From assembly GCA_947475795.1 (NCBI GenBank), contig CANJOX010000004.1:1-26501 (forward strand): DNA of 26,501 nucleotides, read 5' to 3'. Origin of the DNA: Gemmatimonadota bacterium. Its GTDB lineage: Bacteria; Gemmatimonadota; Gemmatimonadetes; Gemmatimonadales; Gemmatimonadaceae. Of the stretch, positions 15,723 through 22,544 are shown one piece after another. Position numbers and translations under genes: made by a program. The first letter of the stretch is position 1; every line of letters begins with the position of its first letter. The notes below the pieces were generated by a model, which was not told the DNA's origin, made no database searches, and worked only from the letters and a program-made list of their open reading frames with translations.

Positions 15723-15750
15723 GTGCTGCGGGTACGGTGCTACGGGTACC
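15723..15750. repeat. Two-copy 14-bp tandem repeat in the tssC-hcp gap
   Basis: GTGCTGCGGGTACG (15723-15736) is followed directly by GTGCTACGGGTACC (15737-15750), identical at 12 of 14 positions. It lies between the hairpin and the hcp start, in noncoding sequence. Tandem copies spaced 14 bp apart could be a regulator site or a remnant of slippage; the sequence alone does not decide. Confidence 0.7.
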
Positions 15751-15752
15751 GC

Positions 15753-15785
15753 CCGCGGCGACCGGCGTGAGGCCGGGCGCCGCGG
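15753..15785 (-). promoter_or_regulatory. Strong GC hairpin between tssC and hcp (attenuator or mRNA-processing element)
   Basis: Forward-strand arms CCGCGGCG + CCGGC (15753-15760, 15762-15766) pair with GCCGG + CGCCGCGG (15772-15776, 15778-15785). The result is 13 bp interrupted by one mismatch, with a 5-nt loop. It begins about 13 nt after the tssC stop in the direction of transcription. No T-tract follows, so partial termination, 3'-end protection of the tssBC message or a processing site are all possible. A competing 7-bp pairing (GCCGGTC/GACCGGC) overlaps it. Confidence 0.65.
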
Positions 15786-15797
15786 TGCCGGTCGTGA

Positions 15798-17276
15798 TTA
15801 CGCGGCCGCGGGCGGAAGATCCGCCACGAGGCGCATGGACACGGCGAGTTCGTCGAGCTGGAAGTGCGGCTTCATGAACGCGACGGCACGGAAGACGCCG
15901 GGCTTGCCGGGCACGTCGACCACATCGATGCGGGCCTCGGAGAGCGGGAGCTTGGCCTTCAGTGAGCCGGAGGCGTTGCTCGGCGCGACATAGTTCTGGA
16001 TCCAGCGATTGAGGAACGACTCGGTCTCGGCGCGGGTGGTGTAGCCGCCGATCTTGTCGCGCATCATGACCTTGAGATAGTGCGCGAAACGCGAGGTCGA
16101 GAAAATGTACGGCAACTGCGCGGACATGCGGGCGCTGGACGACGCAGCCGGGTCGTCGTACACCTTGGCCTTTTGCGCCGACTGCACCGAGAAGAACGCG
16201 GCGTTGGCCGTCCCCTTCTGGTGCACGAGCGGGGCGAAGCCGAGGTCGGCGAGTTCCTTTTCGCGGCGATCGGTGATCTGCGTTTCGGTGGGGCACTTCA
16301 TGGCGATCTCGCCGGCTTCGGTGCGGAAGTTATGCACCGGCAGCCCTTCCACGAGTCCGCCGCTTTCGACGCCGCGGATGGAGGCCGTCCAACCGTACGT
16401 CGCGAACGCCTTGTTGACGTTGGCCGCCATCGCGTAGGCGGCGTTGCCCCAGCAATAGTGGTCGTGGTTGGTGCCGTCCACGCGCTCTTCGTAGTTGAAC
16501 GCTTCGATGGGCACCGTGGTGCTGCCGTAGGGTTCACGCATGAGCACACGCGGCGCCGTGAGCGCGACGTAGCGGGCATCCTCGCTGCTGCGGAAGCCCT
16601 TCCACTTCGCGTACTCGGTGCTGTCGAAGATCTTGGCGAGATCGCGCGGCGTGTCGAGATCGGCCCAGCTCTCGAGATTGAGCATCTCGTGCGACGCGGC
16701 GGTCATGAACGGTGCATGCGCCGCGGCCGCCACGTTGGAGATCTTCTCGAGCAGTTCGATATCCTGGCCGCTCTTGTCGAACTGGTAGTCGCCCACGAGC
16801 GCGCCGAAGGGCGTGCCGCCGAAGACGCCGTACTCCTCTTCGTACACCTTCTTGAAGAGCGCACTCTGGTCGAATTCCGGGGCGCGCTGCAGGTCGCGCA
16901 GGAGATCCTTCTTGGAGACGTTGAGCACCTTGATCTTGAGCATGGTGCCCGTTTCGCTCTGCTTGAGCAGGTACTGCAGCCCGCGCCACGAGCCCTCAAG
17001 CTTCTGGAACTCGGGGTGGTGCAGAATCTCGTTGAGCTGCAGCGAGAGCAGGTGATCGATCTGCGCGATGCGCGCGTTGATCATCGTCTCGGTGTCGCGA
17101 TTGATGGTGATCGCGCCCTCGAGCACTTCGCTCACGAAGCGCTTCACCAGATCCTTGCCGCGCCCCTTGGATTCGGCGTCCTTGCCCATTTTGCCCTGCT
17201 CGACGATCTGGTCGAGCAGCGAGAGTTCGGCATCGGTCGTGACGGCCTGCGCGGCCGCCTTCTGTGCATCGGCCAT
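15798..17276 (-). CDS. tssC: T6SS sheath large subunit TssC (VipB family)
   Basis: Large subunit of the contractile sheath; heterodimerises with TssB and polymerises around the Hcp tube. The protein is 492 residues, typical for the family. Landmarks: INARIAQIDHLLSLQLNEIL, HHPEFQKLEGSWRGLQYLLK, LKIKVLNVSKKDLLRDLQRA, LFKKVYEEEYGVFGGTPFGA, ALVGDYQFDKSGQDIELLEK, HAPFMTAASHEMLNLESW, GFRSSEDARYVALTAPRVLM, YCWGNAAYAMAANVNKAFAT, and a C-terminal half with DKIGGYTTRAETESFLNRWI and PGVFRAVAFMKPHFQLDEL. The ATG at 17276 starts 1 nt after the tssB stop. Its GGAGAG ribosome site lies inside the last codons of tssB, so the pair is coupled. Confidence 0.98.
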   Translation of the reverse strand: MADAQKAAAQAVTTDAELSLLDQIVEQGKMGKDAESKGRGKDLVKRFVSEVLEGAITINRDTETMINARIAQIDHLLSLQLNEILHHPEFQKLEGSWRGLQYLLKQSETGTMLKIKVLNVSKKDLLRDLQRAPEFDQSALFKKVYEEEYGVFGGTPFGALVGDYQFDKSGQDIELLEKISNVAAAAHAPFMTAASHEMLNLESWADLDTPRDLAKIFDSTEYAKWKGFRSSEDARYVALTAPRVLMREPYGSTTVPIEAFNYEERVDGTNHDHYCWGNAAYAMAANVNKAFATYGWTASIRGVESGGLVEGLPVHNFRTEAGEIAMKCPTETQITDRREKELADLGFAPLVHQKGTANAAFFSVQSAQKAKVYDDPAASSSARMSAQLPYIFSTSRFAHYLKVMMRDKIGGYTTRAETESFLNRWIQNYVAPSNASGSLKAKLPLSEARIDVVDVPGKPGVFRAVAFMKPHFQLDELAVSMRLVADLPPAAA

Positions 17277-17277
17277 G

Positions 17278-17784
17278 TCAGCTCTCCAATCCGAGTTCAG
17301 CCTTGAGCTTGGCCATCTTGTCGGCGTCGCCCAGCGTGTCCTGCAGCACTTCGTCGAGCTTCTCGTTGGTCTGCAGATTGGCGCGCAGGTTGGCGAGTTC
17401 GGTGCGCAGCTCCAGCAGCTCGCGCAGCGGTTTCACCTGGCGGGCCACCTGGTCGGGCGAGAAGTCATCCATGCTGCGGAAGTTCAGTTCGATGCCAAGC
17501 TTGGGGGCGTCGGCGTCTTCACTGAGCTTGTTCTCCACCGAGAACTGGAGGCGCGGCTTCATGCTGGCCAGCGTCTCGTCGAAGTTGTCGGGGGTGATTT
17601 CGGCGAACTTGCGATCCTTCAGTCGCGGGAGCGGCTCCGCGGGGTTGCCGCTGAAGTCACCGAGCACGCCCATGAGGAACGGAAGCTCCTTCATTTCGAT
17701 GGCACCGCCCGTCTCGACTTCGTACGAGATCTGAATGCGGGGCGGGCGGACGCGTTCGAGCTTCTTCTGGGTACTGTCAGCCAT
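17278..17784 (-). CDS. tssB: T6SS sheath small subunit TssB (VipA family)
   Basis: Small sheath subunit, 168 residues, first gene of the long minus-strand operon. Landmarks: QKKLERVRPPRIQISYEVET, MKELPFLMGVLGDFSGNP, LKDRKFAEITPDNFDETLAS, LQFSVENKL and IELNFRSMDDFSPDQVARQV, ending in a helical segment with LDEVLQDTLGDADKMAKLKA. The N-terminal helix is the part that TagJ contacts in Pseudomonas. The ATG at 17784 has GGAG 6 nt upstream. A TTGACA-containing promoter candidate lies about 60 bp upstream. The gene is divergent from the first tssK copy across a 208-bp spacer. Confidence 0.98.
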   Translation of the reverse strand: MADSTQKKLERVRPPRIQISYEVETGGAIEMKELPFLMGVLGDFSGNPAEPLPRLKDRKFAEITPDNFDETLASMKPRLQFSVENKLSEDADAPKLGIELNFRSMDDFSPDQVARQVKPLRELLELRTELANLRANLQTNEKLDEVLQDTLGDADKMAKLKAELGLES

Positions 17785-17847
17785 GCAACACTCCGGCGCG
17801 AATGGAACGGGGAGAGGGGGGTAGCGGGTGTGAAATACTCCTCACCT

Positions 17848-17877
17848 AGTGTTGGCCGCCACTCGAGGAAATGTCAA
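17848..17877 (-). promoter_or_regulatory. Candidate sigma70-type promoter of the tssB-led operon
   Basis: On the minus strand a perfect -35 TTGACA (17872-17877) is followed after 18 nt by AACACT (17848-17853), a weak -10 (3/6 match, including the A at position 2 and final T). Initiation near 17841 would give a leader of about 57 nt before tssB. The perfect -35 with a poor -10 suggests an activator-dependent or weak basal promoter. Gemmatimonadota promoter rules are poorly known, so this is a motif-level call. Confidence 0.5.
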
Positions 17878-17883
17878 GCATTT

Positions 17884-17911
17884 GCAACGTTGCGTCTGCG
17901 CAACAGTTTTT
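17884..17911 (+). terminator. Palindrome plus terminator-like hairpin upstream of the first tssK
   Basis: GCAACGTTGC (17884-17893) is a perfect 10-bp palindrome. It overlaps a hairpin GTTGCG-TCTG-CGCAAC (17889-17904) followed by A-G and TTTTT (17907-17911), an intrinsic-terminator-like layout on the plus strand. The three GCAAC/GTTGC half-sites sit just upstream of the TTGACA of the tssB promoter. They could be a dimeric repressor/activator site, an attenuator of plus-strand transcription toward tssK, or both. Confidence 0.4.
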
Positions 17912-17992
17912 CCCTCGTACGCCAACGTTCGGTGTACGACGGCGCAATGGTCTGCCTCTGACGACCGGATCGCGGAAGGGATACGTTACGGC

Positions 17993-19342
17993 ATGCGCCA
18001 CTCACCGCCGGTACTTTGGACGAAAGGCGTCCTGCTGACGCCGCAGCATCTGCAGGCGCAGGACCGACACCACGAGGAAGCCCTCGCGTTTCAGGTTGGC
18101 GCGCTGGCCTTCACGCCGTGGGGACTCTCCCATCTCGCGATCGACCTGGACGCGCTGGCCGGCGGCACGTTGGTGACGACGGCGATCGCCGGCCGGTTTG
18201 CCGACGGCTTGCTGTTCGATGCGCCGCTGGCGGGGGCGACGCCGGCGCCGAAATCGCTGACCGCCGCGTTCGGGCCCGATCAGCCAACGGTGCTCGTGCA
18301 CATCGCGGTGCCGGAGTATCGCCCCGGGGCCCGCAACGTGGCCCGCCGCGCGGACACTCAGGTGAGTGCGCGGTGGCTCTCCGACGAGCAGTTGGTGCGC
18401 GACGAGACCACGGGGCAGACGGAACGTCCGATCCAGGTGTCGCCGCCGTCGCTGCGGCTGTTGCTGGAAGGGGAAAGTCTGGAGGGGTACACGGCGATGC
18501 CGATTGCGCGGCTGCGCCGGTCCCCAGCCGGTGACGTGAGCCTCGATGCCACGTTCGTGCCGCCGTTGCTCGATCTGTCGGCCAGTGACGTCATGATGGG
18601 GCTGATGCGTCGACTGACCGAGCGGCTTGGCGCGCGGAGCGCTTCGCTGTCGGGGAGCCGTCGGCAGCGGAATCAGGGGCTGGCCGATTTCACCGTGGCC
18701 GACGTGGGGAGCTTCTGGCTGCTCTACACGATCAACACGCACCTGCCGTCGATCCGCCATCTGCATGAGGTCCGGCGCGGGCATCCTGTGGCGCTGTGGG
18801 AGGCGATGCTGGCGCTGGTGGGCTCGCTCTCGGCCTTTTCCACGAGCGGCGATGCCCGCTCGCTGCCCACCTACGACCACCTTCGGCTGGGCGAGGGGTT
18901 TCAGGAGCTGGAGCGCCGGTTGTACGCGCTGCTGGACGGGGCGGTCGTCGATGCGGCCGTCGCCCTGCCGCTCAAGCCGGTGCGCACCACCCTGCACGCG
19001 GTGGCGATCGAGCAGACCACGTGGCTCGACGCGCCACAGTGGTTTCTGGCGGTCAGCGCCCCGGTGCGGCAGCAGGAGCTGATTCCCAAGGTGCTGCAGG
19101 GGTGCAAGGTGGGGGCCGCCGATGTCGTCGACACGCTGATCCGTCAGGCGCTCCCCGGGATCGAGCTGGCCCATATCTCGTCGCCGCCGTCGGCGGTGCC
19201 GGTGAAACTCGACTTCCAATACTTCGCCATCCGGCAGGCGGGGAGCGCGTGGGACGCCATCGTGCGGGCGCGCAATCTGGCCGTGTACGTGCCGGCCGAA
19301 CTGGTGGACGCGCGCTTCGAACTGGTGATCGTGCTGCGCTAG
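17993..19342 (+). CDS. tssK: T6SS baseplate protein TssK, first copy
   Basis: TssK trimers link the baseplate wedge to the TssL/TssM membrane complex. This copy is 449 residues from ATG 17993. The start is chosen because the conserved TssK N-terminus follows at once (PPVLWTKGVLLTPQHLQAQD), with GGAAGGG about 12 nt upstream; the open frame further upstream is noncoding in character. The shaft and neck regions contain FVPPLLDLSASDVMMGLMRR, LLYTINTHLPSIRHLHEVRR, YDHLRLGEGFQELERRLYAL and IPKVLQGCKVGAADVVD. The C-terminal head contains ELAHISSPPSAVPVKLDFQY and a final VYVPAELVDARFELVIVLR. PQHLQ replaces the commoner PQHFQ. It is divergent from tssB and stands alone on its strand, whereas the second tssK is followed by tssL-tssM. 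Confidence 0.94.
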   Translation: MRHSPPVLWTKGVLLTPQHLQAQDRHHEEALAFQVGALAFTPWGLSHLAIDLDALAGGTLVTTAIAGRFADGLLFDAPLAGATPAPKSLTAAFGPDQPTVLVHIAVPEYRPGARNVARRADTQVSARWLSDEQLVRDETTGQTERPIQVSPPSLRLLLEGESLEGYTAMPIARLRRSPAGDVSLDATFVPPLLDLSASDVMMGLMRRLTERLGARSASLSGSRRQRNQGLADFTVADVGSFWLLYTINTHLPSIRHLHEVRRGHPVALWEAMLALVGSLSAFSTSGDARSLPTYDHLRLGEGFQELERRLYALLDGAVVDAAVALPLKPVRTTLHAVAIEQTTWLDAPQWFLAVSAPVRQQELIPKVLQGCKVGAADVVDTLIRQALPGIELAHISSPPSAVPVKLDFQYFAIRQAGSAWDAIVRARNLAVYVPAELVDARFELVIVLR

Positions 19343-19350
19343 GGGGCCTG

Positions 19351-19388
19351 CCCGCGGCGGAGCCCGCGGGACCTGTGGTCGCCGCGGG
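19351..19388. terminator. GC-rich hairpins between convergent tssK and the FTQMF-repeat gene
   Basis: CCCGCGG (19351-19357) pairs with CCGCGGG (19364-19370) over a 6-nt loop. The left arm extended by one base (CCCGCGGC, 19351-19358) can pair instead with GCCGCGGG (19381-19388). The element fills the 55-bp gap between two convergent stops, consistent with a bidirectional terminator. No T-tract is present. Confidence 0.5.
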
Positions 19389-19397
19389 CGGTCCCGC

Positions 19398-20909
19398 CTA
19401 GTTGGTGGGGATGGCCGGGGCGGTGACCGACGGGACGGCGACCGACGGGACGGCGGGAGCTGACGGGGCCGTGGGGACCGATGGGGCAACGGGAGCCGCC
19501 GGGACCGGCCGTTGCAGCACGACCACCACAATGATGACCGCGATCAGGATGATGACGTTCAGGATCACGATGAGTGCCATCGGGATGCGGCGTTTCGTGG
19601 GGGTGGGCGCGGCCTCCGTGGCGGCGGGGGGTGCGGGTGTGGTGGGGACGACCGGTGCCGCCGCCTGACTGATCAGGCGGGTGAAATCACTGGGCCCCGC
19701 GCCGGCGGTCGGCGCCGCGCCCCCCATCGGTGAGAGGGGCGTACTCCCGCCCAGTCCGAACACCGGGGGCGGCAGGATGCCGGGAGGCAACGGGTTCGAG
19801 ACCCCCATCGGCGATCCGGCGGGGGCGGCCGCGGCGATGGGCGTGGGTGGTACCGACGACGTGATCGGCAACGGGGCTGCCGGCGTGAACGGGGCCGACG
19901 CCGGCGGGTTCGGGGCGCCGAAGAGCGGCGACTGCCCGAAGAGCGGCGACGGCGCGGGGGCGGCGGGGCTGGCCGGTGTGACGATGGGTGGCGCGAAAGG
20001 CGGTGGCACCGGCGCCGCGGGCCTGAAGGCGGGTGGTGCCGACGCCGGTGGCGCGGCGAAGCTGGGTGGCGTGACGAGGCCGGGCGACACCGGCGACATG
20101 GGCGACGCCGGCATCGTCGGCGGAAGCGGGGCCGCGGTGGGTGGGGCCGAGAACATCTGGGTGAACTCACCCGGCCCGGTTTTGGGGGCGATCGGGGGAA
20201 GCGGCGCGAGCGGGGGCAGGGTGACCGCCGGCATGGGCGGCGCAGGTGGAACCTGCTCCTCTGTCTTTATGCTGAATGGATCATGCGCTGGTGGTGGCGC
20301 TACTTCTGGCGATTTCGGCACGGAGGGGGCGCCGAACATTTGCGTGAACGCGCCCGGTCCGGGCGGAGCCGGTGATGGTGTCGGTGCCGTGGTGAGCACC
20401 GGCACCGGGAGTGGCGCCGCGGCGGCTGGTGGGACCGGCGCCGCCGGTGTGACGGACGCCGCTGGAGTGACCGGCACGGAAGGGGCGCCGAACATCTGCG
20501 TGAACACGCCGGGGGCGGCCGGTGCGGGCGGCGGGGGGAAGTCCGCCGGCGCGGGAGGGAGCGCGGGTGCCGGGGCGGGCGTCGCCACCGGGGCGGCTAC
20601 TGGGGCGGCCAGCGGGGCCACGCGCGCCGCGAGCCACGCGGGGACCGACGAGAGCCCGGCCAGAAATTCCGTCACGATGGCGAAGCCGGAGGGCAACGTT
20701 GCCGTTTCGAGCACGCGGTTCCGGTCGGCCACGGGGAGCCGATCGATGAGGCGGCGGAGCTGCTCCACCTCGTCGGGGCCGGCCGCGTCGGCCAGATGCA
20801 CCATGACCACCCGGCCGGTCGCGAGTTCCTGGGCATTGTGACTGCGAATGCCGTCGCCCACCGCCACGCACTTCAGCAGGCGGTACCGTGCATTGAAATC
20901 GTCGCTCAT
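19398..20909 (-). CDS. Proline-rich single-pass membrane protein with kinase-N-lobe-like head and FTQMF repeats
   Basis: 503 residues, ATG at 20909; no strong ribosome site precedes it. Residues ~8-95 resemble the N-lobe of a Ser/Thr kinase: YRLLKCVAVGDGIRSHNAQE, then TGRVVMVHLA where the VAIK lysine would be H38, then a hinge-like GFAIVTEFLAGLSSVPAWL. There is no catalytic C-lobe, HRD or DFG, so it should be inactive as a kinase. Residues ~98-440 are proline/alanine-rich and probably disordered. They carry PGVFTQMF (F136-F140), PGAFTQMF (F188-F192) and PGEFTQMF (F249-F253), plus a variant SDFTRLI (409-413). A KRR stretch precedes one membrane helix at ~443-466, followed by a short proline/valine-rich tail. 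Topology is probably head and motifs in the cytoplasm by the positive-inside rule. It lies on the opposite strand between two tssK genes. I do not know a function. A scaffold or sensor for T6SS assembly is inference from location. Confidence 0.85.
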   Translation of the reverse strand: MSDDFNARYRLLKCVAVGDGIRSHNAQELATGRVVMVHLADAAGPDEVEQLRRLIDRLPVADRNRVLETATLPSGFAIVTEFLAGLSSVPAWLAARVAPLAAPVAAPVATPAPAPALPPAPADFPPPPAPAAPGVFTQMFGAPSVPVTPAASVTPAAPVPPAAAAPLPVPVLTTAPTPSPAPPGPGAFTQMFGAPSVPKSPEVAPPPAHDPFSIKTEEQVPPAPPMPAVTLPPLAPLPPIAPKTGPGEFTQMFSAPPTAAPLPPTMPASPMSPVSPGLVTPPSFAAPPASAPPAFRPAAPVPPPFAPPIVTPASPAAPAPSPLFGQSPLFGAPNPPASAPFTPAAPLPITSSVPPTPIAAAAPAGSPMGVSNPLPPGILPPPVFGLGGSTPLSPMGGAAPTAGAGPSDFTRLISQAAAPVVPTTPAPPAATEAAPTPTKRRIPMALIVILNVIILIAVIIVVVVLQRPVPAAPVAPSVPTAPSAPAVPSVAVPSVTAPAIPTN

Positions 20910-20974
20910 GATCGGGGATAGCCGGAAGAGTGCACGGGAGCGCCGGAACGACGCGATAACTGCCCCGCTGATGT

Positions 20975-20990
20975 ATTGTTCAATTGTTCA
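20975..20990. repeat. Tandem ATTGTTCA octamers in a divergent promoter region
   Basis: ATTGTTCA occurs twice head to tail (20975-20982, 20983-20990), an AT-rich island in high-GC sequence. It lies in the 178-bp spacer between the FTQMF-repeat gene (-) and the second tssK (+). It overlaps a weak plus-strand -10-like TATTGT (20974-20979). It is a plausible regulator-binding site; no clear -35/-10 pair could be assigned on either strand. Confidence 0.5.
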
Positions 20991-21087
20991 CGCGCCTCCG
21001 GCCACGCGCAATGCGTTGCCTGCATCGAGCCGGACGTGTGACGTTGCCCGACGTGCGTTTTGCGACCTCGCTGCCCCCTCCGCTGCC

Positions 21088-22521
21088 ATGCGCCTGACCT
21101 CACCGCCGTCCCGCCGCGTCGTCTGGGAAGACGGCATGCATCTCGCGCCGCAGCACTTCCAGGCGCAGCGCCGCTATCAGGAAGATCAGACGTCGCGGAG
21201 TTTCGACCTGCTGGTCCCGTTTGCGTACGGCCTCTCCGCCGTCGCCCTCGATGCCGAGGCGCTGCAGAACGGCACGCTGGCGCTGCTGCAGGCCCGCGGC
21301 GTACTCCCTGATGGGACCGTTGTGCACAGCCCGGATGCGGACCCCGCCCCCGCCCCGTCGGGGCTCGCCGATCGATTTTCCCCCACGCGCGACGCGCATG
21401 TTGTGCATCTGGCGCTGGCGCACTGGCGCGCCGATGCCGCCAACGTCGATGCGATCGCGGCGCCCGATGACGCGGCCGATGACGCGGCCGATGACGCGGC
21501 CGGCGCGCGCGACGCCGGAACGCGGCGACGTTTTCAGGCGATCGAACAGCTGGTCATCGACGAATCCACCGGGACCGATCCGTTGCCGGTGCGCTTTGCG
21601 GCCCGCCAGCTGCAGTTGCTGCTGGACGACGAGGTCACGGACGACGTGGTCTCCCTTCCCGTCGGGCGCATCACACGCGATGGCCGCGGACATTTTCAAG
21701 TGGACGCCGCGTTCATCCCGCCGGTGCTGCAACTGGGCGCGAGCGAGGCGCTGCTGGCGTTGCTGCGCCGCACGGTGAGCCTGCTCGAAGCGAAGGGAAG
21801 TGCCCTGGCGGCCACGCTGGTCAGTGCGCCGTCCGGCGCGGTCGGCGGTGCCGCGGCGTATGTCGGCAACGAGCTGGCCACCCGCTGGCTGTTGCACGCC
21901 GTCCGCTCCGCCGACGCGCCACTGCGCCATCTGCTGCTCATGCGACGGGCGCATCCGGAGCGGCTGTTCCTCGAGCTGTCGCGTCTGGCCGGGGCGTTGT
22001 CGACGTTCGCGCTGGGCGGGCACCCCCGCGATCTGCCGTTGTACGATCATGACCGGCTCACCGACGTGTTCGCCGATCTCGAACAGCGGCTGCGCGCGCA
22101 GCTCGATGTCGTGCTGTCGGCCCGCGCGATCATCGTGCCGCTGCAGGCGACCGCCGATTTTCTGCATGTGGCGACGCTCTCCGATCCGCGCTGCTTCGAG
22201 CCCGGTGCCCGCTGGTTTCTCGGCGTGCGGGCCGATGTGGGCCGGGCGGAGCTGGTGGACCGCGTGCCGCGGCTCACGAAAACGTGCGCGAGCAAGTTCG
22301 TGCTGGAGTTGGTGCGTCGTGCGTTCAACGGCCTTGCCACCGAGCACGTCCCGTCGCCTCCTTCGGGGCTCGCGCCAAAGCCGGATCTCACGTATTTCGA
22401 GCTCACCCTGGCCGGTCCGTGTGCGCTGTCGCTGGCCGACAGCCGCGAGATCGGCGTCTACGTGCCGGATGCCCTCCCGGCCGCGTATCTGGAAGTCGCC
22501 GTCCTGCTGCCGTCGTCGTAA
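21088..22521 (+). CDS. tssK: T6SS baseplate protein TssK, second copy
   Basis: 477 residues from ATG 21088, chosen because the conserved TssK start follows (RRVVWEDGMHLAPQHFQAQR); no ribosome site is evident before it. The protein is colinear with the first copy: FIPPVLQLGASEALLALLRR, WLLHAVRSADAPLRHLLLMR, YDHDRLTDVFADLEQRLRAQ, VDRVPRLTKTCASKFVLELV and a terminal IGVYVPDALPAAYLEVAVLL match the equivalent segments there. Identity is clearly low, so this is an old duplication or separate acquisition. It is longer because of an insertion at ~residues 120-150 containing a tandem DDAA repeat. It is followed by tssL after 23 bp and tssM, so this copy travels with the membrane-complex genes it is expected to contact. 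Confidence 0.94.
   Translation: MRLTSPPSRRVVWEDGMHLAPQHFQAQRRYQEDQTSRSFDLLVPFAYGLSAVALDAEALQNGTLALLQARGVLPDGTVVHSPDADPAPAPSGLADRFSPTRDAHVVHLALAHWRADAANVDAIAAPDDAADDAADDAAGARDAGTRRRFQAIEQLVIDESTGTDPLPVRFAARQLQLLLDDEVTDDVVSLPVGRITRDGRGHFQVDAAFIPPVLQLGASEALLALLRRTVSLLEAKGSALAATLVSAPSGAVGGAAAYVGNELATRWLLHAVRSADAPLRHLLLMRRAHPERLFLELSRLAGALSTFALGGHPRDLPLYDHDRLTDVFADLEQRLRAQLDVVLSARAIIVPLQATADFLHVATLSDPRCFEPGARWFLGVRADVGRAELVDRVPRLTKTCASKFVLELVRRAFNGLATEHVPSPPSGLAPKPDLTYFELTLAGPCALSLADSREIGVYVPDALPAAYLEVAVLLPSS
21466..21501 (+). repeat. Three-copy 12-bp tandem repeat inside the second tssK
   Basis: GATGACGCGGCC is repeated perfectly three times, coding for DDAA x3 in a surface-loop-like, low-complexity stretch. 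The unit is a multiple of three, so copy-number change would alter loop length without frameshift. Confidence 0.9.
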
Positions 22522-22544
22522 CCCCACTGATTCGAGGAACACCC

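Noticed and set aside
15753..15797. H-type pseudoknot between tssC and hcp
   Set aside because: Two 7-8 bp pairings cross, but the linker that must span one stem would be 0 nt, which is not sterically workable. They are better read as mutually exclusive hairpins.
16080..17306. 408-codon open frame on the plus strand opposite tssC
   Set aside because: It is the antisense shadow of a certain gene; the high third-position GC removes stops on the opposite strand. The translated product is low-complexity H/R/E/L-rich with no family resemblance.
19681..20841. 386-codon plus-strand glycine/alanine-rich frame opposite the FTQMF gene
   Set aside because: Proline-rich coding sequence reads as glycine-rich on the opposite strand. 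The minus-strand frame has a membrane helix and repeated motifs, which chance would not give.
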